The position numbers and the translations under genes are program-made. A stretch of 64,000 nucleotides of DNA from Acidobacteriota bacterium (lineage in GTDB: Bacteria > Acidobacteriota > Blastocatellia > RBC074), in the NCBI GenBank assembly GCA_018269055.1, contig JAFDVI010000024.1, positions 372,001 through 436,000 on the forward strand. Reading direction: 5' to 3'. The notes beneath the pieces are model-generated. The model saw only the letters and a list, made by a program, of their open reading frames with translations, did no database searches and had not been told where the DNA came from. Each line of letters opens with the position of its first letter. Position 1 is the first letter of the stretch. Below, in pieces: positions 21,163 to 31,174 of this stretch.

Positions 21163-21488
21163 ACAGATTGGGGTAAGGGATTAAATTCCGAAAGAACAGG
21201 AAGTTCTTTCAAGTCACTTAGTTTTATCGGCGTCAGAAGCAGATTGCGGCTTTGTCCAGGCCGCAATCTACGCGAAGAGTGAGTTTGCTGGCAAAATTCC
21301 TTGGCTTCCAGCATTCGTTCCGTTTCGGATTCGTTTTCCGAGCTTGATTTGGATTTCGATTCCGACTCGGTGCTTTGTGACACCGCTGCCATAACCAGCA
21401 CTGCCAGCACTGGTTGATACACGGTCACCAAACAGGCAAGAAGCGCCAGCAAAAGAGTGGGAAGCTTTGTGTAAGCAGATTTGAACAT
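21120..21488 (-). CDS. Small exported protein with R-A-P-P-V tail (family copy A)
   Basis: A 122-residue protein with a signal segment (LPTLLLALLACLVTVYQPVLAVL), then a Ser/Glu/Lys-rich stretch (SESKSKSSSENESETE) that is surely flexible, then SRRL, LKELPVLSEF and the ending SPPTLRAPPV. It matches the protein at 19591 at both ends but not in the middle. It is the first gene of the four-gene overlapping set that runs down to 19591. Function unknown; the conserved C-terminal SPP-x-LR-x-PP may be a recognition or sorting tail. Confidence 0.65.
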   Translation of the reverse strand: MFKSAYTKLPTLLLALLACLVTVYQPVLAVLVMAAVSQSTESESKSKSSSENESETERMLEAKEFCQQTHSSRRLRPGQSRNLLLTPIKLSDLKELPVLSEFNPLPQSVCFCSPPTLRAPPV

Positions 21489-21602
21489 TTTCTCTTCGCT
21501 TTATCCGGTTGATCTGCCAACCAAAGTCAAAGCGGGCGATTAATTACCATCCCAGGCAAAGACGCGTCAACGCCTGGCAAGAGATACTGATCTCGTGGTT
21601 CC

Positions 21603-22793
21603 TCAAGAAGGTCGCGTATTTTTCAGCAAGAGGGCATTCAACATCATCTGACGCCGCAATTTTGATTTCGCCAGCAATACCACTGACGCTACCAAATAAA
21701 TTCCGCTGAAAATGTAGCGAATATGTTCATCGGGAAATAGGAATTGGGCGGAAAACAAAACTAACAACATCAGCGCTTCCCACAAAGCGAACCTGAAATC
21801 AGAGATGACGATCGCGGCAAACAACGATTGCGCCGAAGTCAGCAGTAATTCCTCTTTTTGGCGACCATCCAATACCATTGCCCCGCCGGTTCCTGCGGCC
21901 AAGACATACACCAATGGGATCGCTCCAACCAACAACGTCCATTGATTGACCTTCGATGAAATCAGTGCGCCAATGCCGGTCGAACCTTTTCCTTTCATCG
22001 CAAAAATCAACGCGATCAATCCTTCAGGCGATTCCGAAGCCAACGGCGCCAACCATTGCACCAGCAAAAACTGACTGACGCCGTAAGTGGCGCCAACGTC
22101 TTTCAAACTTTCGGCAAAAGGTTCGGCAGAAAACCAAATCACAAATCCTGAAAACGCGAACATCAACAACACGACCAATCGCCGGGCATTATTCCCAAGC
22201 CGCTGATCCAATTCCGCGGCAATTCCTTCCAGTTCTTCATCATGCTTTTCCCCTTTCATCGCGCGCCCGGCGTAATAGGCAAACATTGCAAAAAAGATGA
22301 CTGCATCCCATAACGACAAGGTTCCTTTCAGCGGCAAAATCAAAGAATAGACGCTGGCCAGGAGCAACAGACTGAGTTCCAAACCCTGCGAAGCATCCAG
22401 ATCAATGCTCTTTTGCTTGTGTTTGAAGTAATAAACAATCGCCACCAATGCCCAGCCGACGCCAATCAAAATTCTGTTCGCGCCGGTCATGTTGGCGATG
22501 GCCAACCCTTCATGGCTGTGGTGCAACCCTTCCGTCCAGGCGTAATGCAATCCAATGGCATATTCCGGTAACACGCTGATCAATGCCAGAGCAATCAACG
22601 CCAGCGAACGCGGAATGTCGCGCTCAGACAATTCTGCGCCCCAGCCCAACAAAAACGCCGCGCTGACAATTGCCAACCCCGAAAGTACCGAAACCAAAAC
22701 CGGCGCCATCTGATGCGTTCTGCCGGTCAGAGCCAAAAACATCCACGGCAACGGAATCACCGCAGTGAGAATTAACGGAAGATACTTTTTCAT
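21603..22793 (-). CDS. Sodium/calcium exchanger (CaCA) family protein
   Basis: A 396-residue polytopic protein with about 11 membrane segments. The two inverted alpha-repeats of the cation/Ca2+ antiporters are visible: [12 protein letters not shown] with [12 protein letters not shown] in the first half, and [20 protein letters not shown] with [15 protein letters not shown] in the second. The acidic residues in PEY and SESPE are the ion-binding ones of the family. A charged cytosolic loop ([19 protein letters not shown]) joins the halves. It probably exports Ca2+ (or another divalent ion) for Na+ or H+. It starts 30 bases after yjbQ on the same strand. Confidence 0.85.
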   Translation of the reverse strand: MKKYLPLILTAVIPLPWMFLALTGRTHQMAPVLVSVLSGLAIVSAAFLLGWGAELSERDIPRSLALIALALISVLPEYAIGLHYAWTEGLHHSHEGLAIANMTGANRILIGVGWALVAIVYYFKHKQKSIDLDASQGLELSLLLLASVYSLILPLKGTLSLWDAVIFFAMFAYYAGRAMKGEKHDEELEGIAAELDQRLGNNARRLVVLLMFAFSGFVIWFSAEPFAESLKDVGATYGVSQFLLVQWLAPLASESPEGLIALIFAMKGKGSTGIGALISSKVNQWTLLVGAIPLVYVLAAGTGGAMVLDGRQKEELLLTSAQSLFAAIVISDFRFALWEALMLLVLFSAQFLFPDEHIRYIFSGIYLVASVVLLAKSKLRRQMMLNALLLKNTRPS

Positions 22794-22823
22794 TTTTTAT
22801 TCGTTTTTCGAAGAATGCATGGC

Positions 22824-23237
22824 TTATTCGCCAAGAACTTTGATGATTGCTCGTTTACGGCGCTGACCGTCAAATTCGGCATAATACACCTGCTGCCAGG
22901 TTCCCAAATCCAATCGTCCATTTGTGATCGGCAAAATGACCTGATGATGCATCAGCAGGTTTTTCAGATGTGCGTCGCCATTGTCTTCGCCGGTTTGATG
23001 ATGGCGGTAATCGGGTCGGGTCGGAGCCAGATGCTCCAACCATTCATCAATGTCCGAGATCAAGCCGTCTTCGGCGTCGTTGACGTAAACAGCAGCAGTA
23101 ATGTGCATGGCCGAAACCAGCACCATGCCCTCCTTCACTCCGCTATCGGACACAGCCTGAGCGACTTCATCCGTGATATTGATATACTCACGACGATTTT
23201 TGGTATGAAAGACGAGATACTTCGTCAGCGATTTCAT
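22824..23237 (-). CDS. yjbQ: YjbQ family protein (UPF0047)
   Basis: A 137-residue protein of the YjbQ/UPF0047 family, a trimeric beta-alpha fold with a metal site; the E. coli member has weak thiamine-phosphate synthase activity. Conserved pieces are visible: [34 protein letters not shown], then [44 protein letters not shown]. The His residues in these segments are the usual metal ligands. Complete length. Biological role in most bacteria is still unclear. Gene order with the exchanger suggests a shared transcript only. Confidence 0.93.
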   Translation of the reverse strand: MKSLTKYLVFHTKNRREYINITDEVAQAVSDSGVKEGMVLVSAMHITAAVYVNDAEDGLISDIDEWLEHLAPTRPDYRHHQTGEDNGDAHLKNLLMHHQVILPITNGRLDLGTWQQVYYAEFDGQRRKRAIIKVLGE

Positions 23238-23390
23238 TCAAGGTTGCCTTTCGAAAGTCTTGGAAATGTTGTATTCGCTGAGATTATGTCCTGACTGTCG
23301 GCACAGGGCAAAACAGGATTTTGCCACGCACTATCGGACGGCTATAATTCATTTTGATTTCAACACAGGAAAACTATCGCAGGAGAAGGA

Positions 23391-23939
23391 ATGCCCAAGA
23401 TTGCAGACATCGAGTACACGCCGAATCCGAATGCTGTGAAATTCATTTTGAAGGAACCGGTCACGACAGGTTCTTCGCGTTCATTTCAAAATGCCGAAGC
23501 CGCCATGGCGGATCCGCTGGCCGATTCGCTGTTCAGGGTCGGCAATGTCACGTCCGTGTTTTACATGGATCGGTTTGTGACGGTGAACAAAGAAGACGAT
23601 GTCAGTTGGGAAGACATGCTGAAAAAACTGGCAGAGCCGATTCGTTCTGCTCCTTCAGCGTCGGAAATCGCCGCCCAGGCACCTGCCAAACCAGCGCCGA
23701 CGCCGGGTGATGATCCAGTGCTGGACAAAATCAATCAGATGTTGGATGAAAAAATTCGTCCGGGGCTGGCCGGAGATGGCGGCGGGTTGGAAATCATCGG
23801 ATTCCACGACAAAAAACTGATGATTAGCTACCAGGGCGCCTGCGGAAGCTGTCCCAGTTCGATCGGCGGCACGTTGATGTACATCGAGCAGCTTTTGAAA
23901 GAAGAGGTTGATGCCGAAATTGAAGTGATCTCCGTCTAA
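23391..23939 (+). CDS. Nfu-type Fe-S cluster scaffold
   Basis: A 182-residue protein with two domains. Residues 1-85 form the Nfu N-terminal domain ([32 protein letters not shown]), followed by an Ala/Pro linker. From about 108 on is the NifU C-terminal domain ([20 protein letters not shown]) with the cluster-binding CGSC at Cys151 and Cys154. It binds a 4Fe-4S cluster and hands it to target enzymes. It is the only Fe-S assembly gene in the window. GGAGAAGG precedes ATG 23391. A large nested inverted repeat follows directly. Confidence 0.92.
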   Translation: MPKIADIEYTPNPNAVKFILKEPVTTGSSRSFQNAEAAMADPLADSLFRVGNVTSVFYMDRFVTVNKEDDVSWEDMLKKLAEPIRSAPSASEIAAQAPAKPAPTPGDDPVLDKINQMLDEKIRPGLAGDGGGLEIIGFHDKKLMISYQGACGSCPSSIGGTLMYIEQLLKEEVDAEIEVISV

Positions 23940-23944
23940 AGGCC

Positions 23945-24169
23945 AAAGGCAAACTTCAAAAGTCGCATATGCAAACCTAAATCAAAACAAAAAACTTGAG
24001 ACAGGATTAACAGGATTTTCCAGGATAAATGGAATTCCAACTTGATTGGAGAGTTGTTGAAATTAGCGTTTCTGAAAATCCTGCCCAATCCTGTAAATCC
24101 TGTCGAAAAAAGAGTGTCCAAATGTTGTTTGTTCCGATTTAACGATTGCGGCTTCTAAAATTTGCCTTT
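23945..24169. repeat. Nested inverted repeat between nfu and histidine kinase genes
   Basis: Outer arms 23945-23967 and 24147-24169 match at 19 of 23 positions when one is reversed. Inner arms 24000-24027 and 24077-24104 match well and carry the word ACAGGATT twice per arm. The whole 225-base stretch can fold into one long hairpin with side bulges. The inner word is of the kind that occurs as a dispersed repeat in many bacterial genomes. It fills the space between two convergent genes and could end transcription from both. Short frames inside it (both reading MRLLKFAF) are only the mirrored arms. Confidence 0.75.
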
Positions 24170-24178
24170 GCTTTCTAT

Positions 24179-26095
24179 TCACACCGGCAAATAAACGCTA
24201 ACCTTGGTTCCTGTTCCTTCCTGGCTTTCAATTTCAATCTTGCCATTGTGTTTTTTGATGATTTCGTGAGTGATCATCATTCCCAACCCCGTGCCATTCT
24301 TTTTGGTGGTGTAAAACGCTTCGAAGATTCGATTCCGGGTTTCTTCGGACATACCGGAACCGAAATCCACCACGCTGACCTGCAAGGCGCCGTGTTGGCC
24401 ATTGGATTCTGAAAATCTGGGAGCTTCGCCATTCGGAATGAAGGCTGTTTGCAGAACCACTTGGCTGTTTTGCGGAGAAGCCTCGACCGCATTAATCAGC
24501 AAATTCAGGAAGACTTTGCGGAGTTGCTGGGGATCGAAATTGCCCGTTTGCAGATTGTTCGCATACTGACGGACTACGGTAGTTCGCGCACGATCCAGCC
24601 GGTCGCTGGCCAATTCCACCACTTCGTCCATCAACTGATTCAAATTGGTTGGTTTTCGTTCCGGGTCCCGCGGGCGAGTCAAATAGCGCAAATCCATGAC
24701 AATGGTGGATAAATGTTCTGCGCCACGTTTCAGCCGGGCGGCAGTTTGTTTCAAATCTTCATCGCTCTCGCTGAGCTGCATTTCCAACAACTCGATGTTC
24801 AATTTGATTGCGCCGATGGGGTTATACAGTTCGTGTGCGACTTGCGCAGTGATTTGCCCGACCGCGCTAAGCGTTCGGTTGCGACGCAATTCTTCTCGTA
24901 CGCGTTCTTCTTCCGTAACATCCACCAAAACAACCACGCGACCGCGAGTTTCGCGGTCAATGGTCAGCGGAGACACGTACACATCAAACAGACGCTTTTC
25001 GGCGGGGAATCCCTGGCTTTGGCGTGGCACGCGCTTGGTTTTGACTTCGATGCGTTGCCGATGTGTCACAGGTTTGTCCGCGGCTTCCTCCGGATTATTC
25101 GAAAGCTGAAGCACGCTACGGATATACAAGGCAATTTCCGGCAAATGAGCCAGCGCACCTCGGTAATCCTGCAACAGCAACTCTGTGGGCCTCAAATGAT
25201 AGCGTTTGAAAAAGGCCTGGTTGATGGCTAACAACTCACCGTTTTCAGCCATCACGAGAATATCGTTCGACTGGCTGTCGAAAATCGAGCGGGCAAAATC
25301 CTGTGCAGCATGAGCCGAACTGGTCGCCTGTCGCAAGGCAAGAAGCCGGTTGCGCGTAAAAATAAAAACGCCCCCGGCCACAACAAACCCGATGAGAAGA
25401 GCGATCCAGCGCATCCGGCTGACTTGTGCGGCGGCAGTGCTTTGTTGGCGGGAAATTCGTAGTAGAAACGCAGACTGATCGGCATTGATTTCGTTGGTCA
25501 AATGAGAAATCGCTTCATCAATGCGGGAACGTGCGTCGGCGAAAGCATTTTGCTTACGGTTGGTTTCATCAACCAACGTTTGTGAATCCGGGATCGCTTT
25601 CCCAAAACTTTTCGTTTTGGCTTCGGGATTCTTCTTATCTTCTGCTGCAAAGGTTTCAATGACTCTTAAAAATTCCGGCACGGCGGCTTCGACTTCGCGC
25701 CAGGCGGCCAGTTCAGTCGGTTTTAGCGTCTGCAACCTCGCCCGCTTATCCCAATAATCCTTGGCATCGTTAAAGGCATTGTCAAAATTCACTTTCGCTT
25801 CGTTCAGCGTGAAGTTAAATGGCGGAATGGAAACGGGAAGATTGTGGGTGGCCTGAACCAGTTTGGCCTGGGCGATCAGATTGACTTCCTCTTCCTGGAT
25901 TTTTCCGGCTTTTGAAAGCCGTTTCTGGTAATCCAGCGAAATATCGTTTGCCAGATCGCTGATCGCCTGAAGCTCATTCACGCTGCGCGAACCAATCAGC
26001 CAAATCAGCGCCAGCAAAGAGACAAAGCCTATCGTCAGCACTGAATTAATCAGCACCAGCTTAGGTTGGTCAGGAGTTGTCATTGCTCGTTTCAT
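24179..26095 (-). CDS. Membrane sensor histidine kinase with PAS domain
   Basis: A 638-residue kinase. Membrane segment one lies about residues 15-35, then a helical sensor region of about 195 residues, then segment two near 233-250. A PAS domain follows (IFDSQSNDILVMAENGELLAIN). The HisKA helix has AHELYNPIGAI with the phospho-His near residue 417, and the ATPase domain has LLINAVEAS (N box), DFGSGMSEETR (G1) and GTGLGM (G2) near 602. No response regulator is adjacent, so it is an orphan kinase. A GGDEF gene lies 19 bases upstream on the same strand, which suggests that the two work in one signal chain. ATG 26083 is an alternative start. Confidence 0.92.
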   Translation of the reverse strand: MKRAMTTPDQPKLVLINSVLTIGFVSLLALIWLIGSRSVNELQAISDLANDISLDYQKRLSKAGKIQEEEVNLIAQAKLVQATHNLPVSIPPFNFTLNEAKVNFDNAFNDAKDYWDKRARLQTLKPTELAAWREVEAAVPEFLRVIETFAAEDKKNPEAKTKSFGKAIPDSQTLVDETNRKQNAFADARSRIDEAISHLTNEINADQSAFLLRISRQQSTAAAQVSRMRWIALLIGFVVAGGVFIFTRNRLLALRQATSSAHAAQDFARSIFDSQSNDILVMAENGELLAINQAFFKRYHLRPTELLLQDYRGALAHLPEIALYIRSVLQLSNNPEEAADKPVTHRQRIEVKTKRVPRQSQGFPAEKRLFDVYVSPLTIDRETRGRVVVLVDVTEEERVREELRRNRTLSAVGQITAQVAHELYNPIGAIKLNIELLEMQLSESDEDLKQTAARLKRGAEHLSTIVMDLRYLTRPRDPERKPTNLNQLMDEVVELASDRLDRARTTVVRQYANNLQTGNFDPQQLRKVFLNLLINAVEASPQNSQVVLQTAFIPNGEAPRFSESNGQHGALQVSVVDFGSGMSEETRNRIFEAFYTTKKNGTGLGMMITHEIIKKHNGKIEIESQEGTGTKVSVYLPV

Positions 26096-26114
26096 TTCTT
26101 ATCCAAGTTCACAA

Positions 26115-26897
26115 TTACATGGTTACCTGTCGGTGACGCTCTCGCTTAAGGCTATAAAGTCGTTGGTCGGCAATCTGAATCAGACCGAAGTCGCTGACGG
26201 CATCGGTCGGCAATGAGGCAACGCCCCAACTGATTTTGATGCTGTGCTGTTTATCCTCTTCTTCACTCAACACGATTTGTTGGGTTTCAACCCGCTTTAG
26301 AGCGTTTTCAATTTCCCCACCTGGAGTTTCAGGACAAACTGCGACGAACTCGTCTCCGCCATAGCGAAAAACCGGATCGCTTAATCGAAATGACGTTCGC
26401 AACACACGCGCAACCTCAACCAAGGCTTGATCTCCCATTTGATGGCCAAGACGGTCATTGACCGATTTGAAATCATCAACATCAAACATCACCAGTGTCA
26501 GATGGCGTCCGTACCGCAGCGCCCGGGCGACTTCTTCGTTCATCCACTCTTCAAAAGCGGCGCGATTCAACAAACCTGTCAAAGGATCTCGCCTGGATTG
26601 CTCCGACAGCTTTTTGATTCGCCGGTCGCAATAATCTCTAACCCCTCTTTGAAACCGTTCGTCCAGTACCTGATGCAACGACGACTGCAGCAGAATCAGT
26701 TCCTCCTTTGTTGAATCGTCGGCATATCGTTTCAAAGTTTCGTCTACGGATTGGCGCAAGGCGCTTTCTTCCGATAGCAATTCTTCCAGGTGATCTTTCC
26801 TGTCGCTCGCAGACCAAGTTTCAAACCAATTATTTGCCGAGCGCACAAGTTTCGCTCGCTCCTGTTGCAGAGTTTCAGAAAACGAAATGGGCATCAT
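26115..26897 (-). CDS. GGDEF diguanylate cyclase
   Basis: A 260-residue cytosolic protein making cyclic di-GMP from two GTP. The first 115 residues are helical and charged, without a recognised sensor domain. The GGDEF domain starts at RRDPLTGLLNRAAFEEW; the active motif GGDEF lies near residue 178, and the inhibitory site RLSD sits five residues before it, so product feedback is expected. Metal-binding MFDVDDFKSVND is intact. It is upstream of the histidine kinase and divergent from the FAD oxidase gene. Confidence 0.93.
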   Translation of the reverse strand: MMPISFSETLQQERAKLVRSANNWFETWSASDRKDHLEELLSEESALRQSVDETLKRYADDSTKEELILLQSSLHQVLDERFQRGVRDYCDRRIKKLSEQSRRDPLTGLLNRAAFEEWMNEEVARALRYGRHLTLVMFDVDDFKSVNDRLGHQMGDQALVEVARVLRTSFRLSDPVFRYGGDEFVAVCPETPGGEIENALKRVETQQIVLSEEEDKQHSIKISWGVASLPTDAVSDFGLIQIADQRLYSLKRERHRQVTM

Positions 26898-27003
26898 TGA
26901 TGGATTTCCATGACAAACCGGCGAATTGAATTTTCTCTGGGGTGGTTATTATAGTCCGATGGCCGTAACCTGCGGCAACCGCTCAATTTTGGAGAAACAA
27001 ACG

Positions 27004-28155
27004 ATGACAAAACCTTACGATGTCGCTGTTTTCGGCGCAGGTGTTTTTGGCTCCTGGACGGCCCTTTGGCTAAGGCGCGCGGGGCTGAAAGTTGCTTTGA
27101 TAGATGCTTACGGTGCGGCTCATAGCCGAGCGAGTTCCGGCGGCGAATCCCGAATCATCCGCATGGGTTATGGAGCCGACGAAATTTACACGCGCTGGTC
27201 GCACCGTTCATTGGGCTTGTGGCGAGAGTTGTTTGACGAAACTGGCAGGCCGGATTTGTTTCAACCGACCGGCGTGCTGTGGATGGCGCGAGAAAACGAT
27301 CCATACAGTTTGGCGACGCGAACCACGCTGCAAACTGTCGGCATCAGATTTGAAGAGTTGCGGCGCGAAGAACTTGACCGCCGTTACCCGCAAATCAATT
27401 TCGGCGACATCAGTTGGGCAATCTACGAACCCGACAGCGGCGCGTTGCAGGCGCGAAGATCGGTTCAAACCGTCACTGAAACCTTTGTTCGCCAGGGCGG
27501 CGATTGGTTGATCAACGCGGCAACGCAACCCGTCGGATGCGGTCAACTCGGAGCAGTACAAACTTCCGACGGCGAAGAAATCAAAGCTGGAATTTTCGTG
27601 TTCGCCTGCGGCCCGTGGTTGCCAAAACTGTTTCCGGAACTGTTAGCCAATCGAATTCATCCGACGCGACAGGAAGTTTTCTTTTTTGGCTTGCCTGTCG
27701 GGGATACTCGATTTGCTGTGCCGCAAATGCCAACGTGGATTGATTTTGGCGCGGAATTTTATGGCTTGCCGGATATGGAACATCGCGGGTTCAAAGTCGC
27801 GCTGGATCGGCACGGCGCAGCCATTGACCCGGATTTGGCGGAGCGAACCACATCACCGGAATTGCTGAATGAAGTCAGAAGCTTTTTGGCTGAACGCTTT
27901 CCGGCATTGAAAAACGCGCCTGTCATTGAAACGCGCGTTTGCCAATATGAAAACACGTCGGACGGAAATTTCCTGATTGATCGCCACCCGAATTTTGACA
28001 ACGTCTGGCTGGTCGGCGGCGGTTCCGGCCACGGGTTCAAACATGGCCCGGCGCTGGGTGAATCGGTCGCGGCGAAAATTATGAAAAACGGCGCGGTCGA
28101 ACCTCGATTCAGTTTGGCGACAAAGGAAACCGTGCGACAACGATCTGTGTTTTGA
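27004..28155 (+). CDS. FAD-dependent amine/sarcosine oxidase-like enzyme
   Basis: A 383-residue DAO-family flavoprotein. The Rossmann motif [10 protein letters not shown] lies at residues 8-17, followed by [27 protein letters not shown], which is the flavin-binding region typical of monomeric sarcosine oxidase and N-methyltryptophan oxidase. The late segment [16 protein letters not shown] also fits these enzymes. No cysteine in the usual covalent-FAD position could be assigned. GGAGAA nine bases before ATG 27004 sets the start. No signal peptide. The substrate is probably an N-methyl amino acid but is not determined by sequence. Confidence 0.85.
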   Translation: MTKPYDVAVFGAGVFGSWTALWLRRAGLKVALIDAYGAAHSRASSGGESRIIRMGYGADEIYTRWSHRSLGLWRELFDETGRPDLFQPTGVLWMARENDPYSLATRTTLQTVGIRFEELRREELDRRYPQINFGDISWAIYEPDSGALQARRSVQTVTETFVRQGGDWLINAATQPVGCGQLGAVQTSDGEEIKAGIFVFACGPWLPKLFPELLANRIHPTRQEVFFFGLPVGDTRFAVPQMPTWIDFGAEFYGLPDMEHRGFKVALDRHGAAIDPDLAERTTSPELLNEVRSFLAERFPALKNAPVIETRVCQYENTSDGNFLIDRHPNFDNVWLVGGGSGHGFKHGPALGESVAAKIMKNGAVEPRFSLATKETVRQRSVF

Positions 28156-28214
28156 TGGATGGGAACTTTCCTCAGTGCGTAATTCGTATCTTCGCAATGT
28201 AGGAGGAAAGCATT

Positions 28215-28457
28215 ATGAGAAATCCTGGGATAGCAGCGGTTTTGAGTTTGATCATTCCCGGCGTCGGCCAAATTTACAACGGCAAAATCTGGCGGGGAAT
28301 TTTCTGGCTGATTATCACGCCCGGTTTCTGGATCGGAACCGGCGGGTTGCTGGGGTGGGTTTGCCATTTGATCGCGGCGTGGACGGCTTACAATTATGCC
28401 AAAGAGCATCCGTATCGAATGCTGGGAGCCACATCCATCAACAAACTCATCAATTGA
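28215..28457 (+). CDS. Small membrane protein, TM2-like
   Basis: An 80-residue protein with about two or three hydrophobic segments. The first reads AAVLSLIIPGVGQIYNGKIWRG, the pattern of TM2-type and related small proteins (P-G-x-G-Q-x-Y-x-G), followed by GIFWLIITPGFWIGTG and WVCHLIAAWTAYNYA. AGGAGGAAAGC precedes ATG 28215, a good site. It lies 60 bases after the FAD oxidase and is closed by a clear terminator. Role unknown. Confidence 0.78.
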   Translation: MRNPGIAAVLSLIIPGVGQIYNGKIWRGIFWLIITPGFWIGTGGLLGWVCHLIAAWTAYNYAKEHPYRMLGATSINKLIN

Positions 28458-28461
28458 ATTC

Positions 28462-28503
28462 AGGCGCAATGAACAGCGTTTTTCCAAGCTGTTCATTGCG
28501 CCT
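28462..28503 (+). terminator. Rho-independent terminator after the TM2-like gene
   Basis: A 16-bp perfect stem (28462-28477 with 28488-28503) with a ten-base loop is followed by TTTGC. It starts five bases after the stop codon at 28457. It also faces the end of the next gene on the other strand. Confidence 0.85.
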
Positions 28504-28534
28504 TTTGCAGTTTAGCCTGCCTGAAGTGTTACAC

Positions 28535-31003
28535 CTAAGGACAGACACATGTGTTATTGGTAATGTTGCTGTCGTTAATCAGAAACACAGGTGCAATCGG
28601 ATTTGGTTTGAATCGAACGCTTCCACGGTTTTGCGGCGCGATAATGCAACGGTCGAGCGTCGCCGTCAGCTTTGCGTCTTCCAGTGTAACCAGACACGCT
28701 GTGCGCGTAACTTTGGCTTTGCCCATCACCGTAAATCCGCTCGGTCCGCACCGTATAAATTGGTAATCCCCTGTGAAGGAATTGAACCGCAGAATGTCGC
28801 CGTTCACATCATCCTGCATACAGACATCGAAGACCGTCACTTTGAAGCTGCAACTGACGGAATTCATTGCCGCATCAGTGGCTGTAATGGTCACGGTCGT
28901 CGTGCCCAGTGGGAAGCTGGTGCCAGAGGCTTTGGAAAACGTGACGCTGGTTGCGCATGCCGCGTCCACGATGGTTGGCGGCGGATAATTGACCACAACG
29001 CTTGTATCGCCAGGATTAGGTGTGATCGCAATCACGTCCGCCGGACACGTGATGGATTGCAACTGTTTGGCCGTGCCGGAAACTCCCACCATCAACGAAG
29101 CCATATCGGGATCATCGCTGGCGATGGTTAGGTTGCTGATTTTCAGACCTGTACTGGTTGGTGTGAAGTTCACTTGAAAATTGAACGACGTTCCGCAGGA
29201 AATCGTTTTGGGAAATCCTCCCATGGGTGGGACGACGGAAAATTGCGGGTCAGGTGAACTGATGGAAGTAATTGTCAAATCCCCGCCGCCATTGTTAGTA
29301 ACCATCATATTCTGGCTGCTACTGGTTCCCACGCAGGTGTCGCTGAACGCCAGACTGGATGGCGCTTGAATATCCGGATCAAGCGTGACCCGGAAAAAGA
29401 TTGGATCGTGGTTGGCAAAAGGACGACCGAAAGGAACTCCATTTCCCGTAAAGACCCCAAAAAATGTGTTGCCGACGGCCTTCAGTTGCTGGTAATCCCC
29501 CAGCACGCGTTGGCGTGAATTGCCACTGTCGGTTGCCACTGACAGGAACGTTGACAATGTGCGGTCAGTAAAGGTGGCTCCCTGATCCATGCTCATCGCC
29601 AAATGCCCTGAAAATACGGGAAAGCCGCTCATGCTCATGCCATCAAACGTCGTGTACAACACACCGACGACGCCGTTAGTTGTCACCGCCACCGAAGGCA
29701 ATGCTGCCTGCACCTGACCGGTGACAAAGTTCTCTGCGCCGATGTTCAATCCGCCCGATCCGTTATCCGTCAATCGGCGGATGCTCAGCCGATTGTTTCC
29801 CGTTCCTGAATCGCGATTGCCATAAACGTAATACACATCTCCGTTGGTGGGGTCTACCGCAGCATGATCCACTCCGCCCAACAGCGCATTGACCGTTCCG
29901 AACTTTGCCGTGGGTTGCGTGCTATCTGCCGTCGCGACGACGATCCCTCCGGACATTCCATTCAGTCCCCAATTGGCGCCGCCGTCGGTCGAACGGTTGA
30001 GCATGAAGTTGATGTTTTTCGATCCGCCTGCTCCGCCACCATTAAAGCGTTGAAACAGGCTGTACACAGTTCCATTGCGCGGATCAACCGCCAGCCGATG
30101 GCCGGGATTGATTGAACCGGTTGAAGTCCCGGATTGATTGTCAGGGGTGAAGTTTGGCGGGTTGGAATTGCTGGCGACAGAAACCTGCATGTCCGGTCCG
30201 CCGCTGAAATCATCGTACGCGACGTATACATCGTCTTCGTCGGCCATCATGTCATCGCGGGTGACCTGCAACCAGGGCTGATCCGTGTTGTTGATTCCCG
30301 TCAAATTCGTCCGTTGCGTCACGCCGCCCATCAGAAACCAGGCCCACGAAAGCGCGTTGGCCGGATTGGTCGTTGTCCCGGTGAAAACATTCAAACTGCC
30401 CGAGCCGCCGATCAAAAACGTGATGGATAACCGGTTGCCGCGTCCGTAATCCACAACCTGATCACAAGGACACCCACCGGCAGCAATTCCCGGCGGCGAT
30501 GGAATCGTGAATTGTTTCGTCCAGGTAGCGCCCGCGTCCGTGGAATGCCACAACGGCGCATTGGCTCCCCAACCTCCGGAAAACGCCGTTATCACCACTT
30601 CATTCGGATTGAGCGGGTTGACCGCAATGGTCGGTTCCGTATCGCCAAAAGTATCATTGGCGTTGAGCGTTGCGTCGGTATTGCTGACCACAACATCGCG
30701 GACGAAAAGCGGGGCGGAAGAAAGACATAAAGCCGCGGCTGATAATTCCATGCGGCGAGTTTGATCGCGTCGAATTCCAGGGGGCGCCGGAGTTGGTGTC
30801 GGAGTCGGCGTGGAAACAACTACGGGGTTTTTATCTTCAGGGATAGCCGGCCTTGTGTACGGGGTAAGGTCAGGTGGAAAGCTTATGGTTGATTCCTGAG
30901 TCTGTGCGGTGACCTCTTGAGGCTCGAATCTGAGCGGCAGGAGCAATACGCAGAACAGAACCAGTGCGATAACGACAAACAATGTGTAGCGTAACGGTTT
31001 CAT
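28535..31003 (-). CDS. Secreted Asp-box protein with HYR domain
   Basis: An 822-residue exported protein. The signal peptide is about residues 1-34. A short Pro/Thr linker (STPTPTPTPAPPG) precedes a beta-propeller-like region with three Asp boxes (STDAGATW, STDGGANW, SMDQGATF), as in sialidase-type propellers, without evidence for glycosidase activity. A beta-sandwich resembling the 'choice-of-anchor D' domain follows (SLAFSDTCVGTSSSQNMMVTN), then a HYR domain (ITCPADVIAITPNPGDTSVVV...FPLGTTTVTITATDA) and a Cys-rich C-terminal domain (GDYQFIRCG...CLVTLEDAKLTATLDRC) common in Blastocatellia. It is likely cell-surface or released. Palindromes lie about 180 bases upstream of the start. Confidence 0.85.
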   Translation of the reverse strand: MKPLRYTLFVVIALVLFCVLLLPLRFEPQEVTAQTQESTISFPPDLTPYTRPAIPEDKNPVVVSTPTPTPTPAPPGIRRDQTRRMELSAAALCLSSAPLFVRDVVVSNTDATLNANDTFGDTEPTIAVNPLNPNEVVITAFSGGWGANAPLWHSTDAGATWTKQFTIPSPPGIAAGGCPCDQVVDYGRGNRLSITFLIGGSGSLNVFTGTTTNPANALSWAWFLMGGVTQRTNLTGINNTDQPWLQVTRDDMMADEDDVYVAYDDFSGGPDMQVSVASNSNPPNFTPDNQSGTSTGSINPGHRLAVDPRNGTVYSLFQRFNGGGAGGSKNINFMLNRSTDGGANWGLNGMSGGIVVATADSTQPTAKFGTVNALLGGVDHAAVDPTNGDVYYVYGNRDSGTGNNRLSIRRLTDNGSGGLNIGAENFVTGQVQAALPSVAVTTNGVVGVLYTTFDGMSMSGFPVFSGHLAMSMDQGATFTDRTLSTFLSVATDSGNSRQRVLGDYQQLKAVGNTFFGVFTGNGVPFGRPFANHDPIFFRVTLDPDIQAPSSLAFSDTCVGTSSSQNMMVTNNGGGDLTITSISSPDPQFSVVPPMGGFPKTISCGTSFNFQVNFTPTSTGLKISNLTIASDDPDMASLMVGVSGTAKQLQSITCPADVIAITPNPGDTSVVVNYPPPTIVDAACATSVTFSKASGTSFPLGTTTVTITATDAAMNSVSCSFKVTVFDVCMQDDVNGDILRFNSFTGDYQFIRCGPSGFTVMGKAKVTRTACLVTLEDAKLTATLDRCIIAPQNRGSVRFKPNPIAPVFLINDSNITNNTCVCP

Positions 31004-31174
31004 CGGTTTTCTCCTTAGGCTGGTTGACCGTTTGAATGCTTGCGTTCCGTCAAGTTGGATAGTCAGTGGCTTTGGCGGGAGAGAAGTGTTTGAGCCAGAG
31101 GCGAATGAAACCGGCGGTCATGCGCAAGCGGAAAGTTGTTACATTCCTGTCAGGGTAGAGTAACAGTAATTTAT

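Noticed and set aside
23936..24121. Short frames inside the inverted repeat at 23.9 kb
   Set aside because: Both strands give the same MRLLKFAF start because the arms mirror each other; no ribosome site.
28535..31003. Sialidase as the product name
   Set aside because: Only Asp boxes are seen; the Arg triad and catalytic residues of sialidases could not be found, so only the propeller is claimed.
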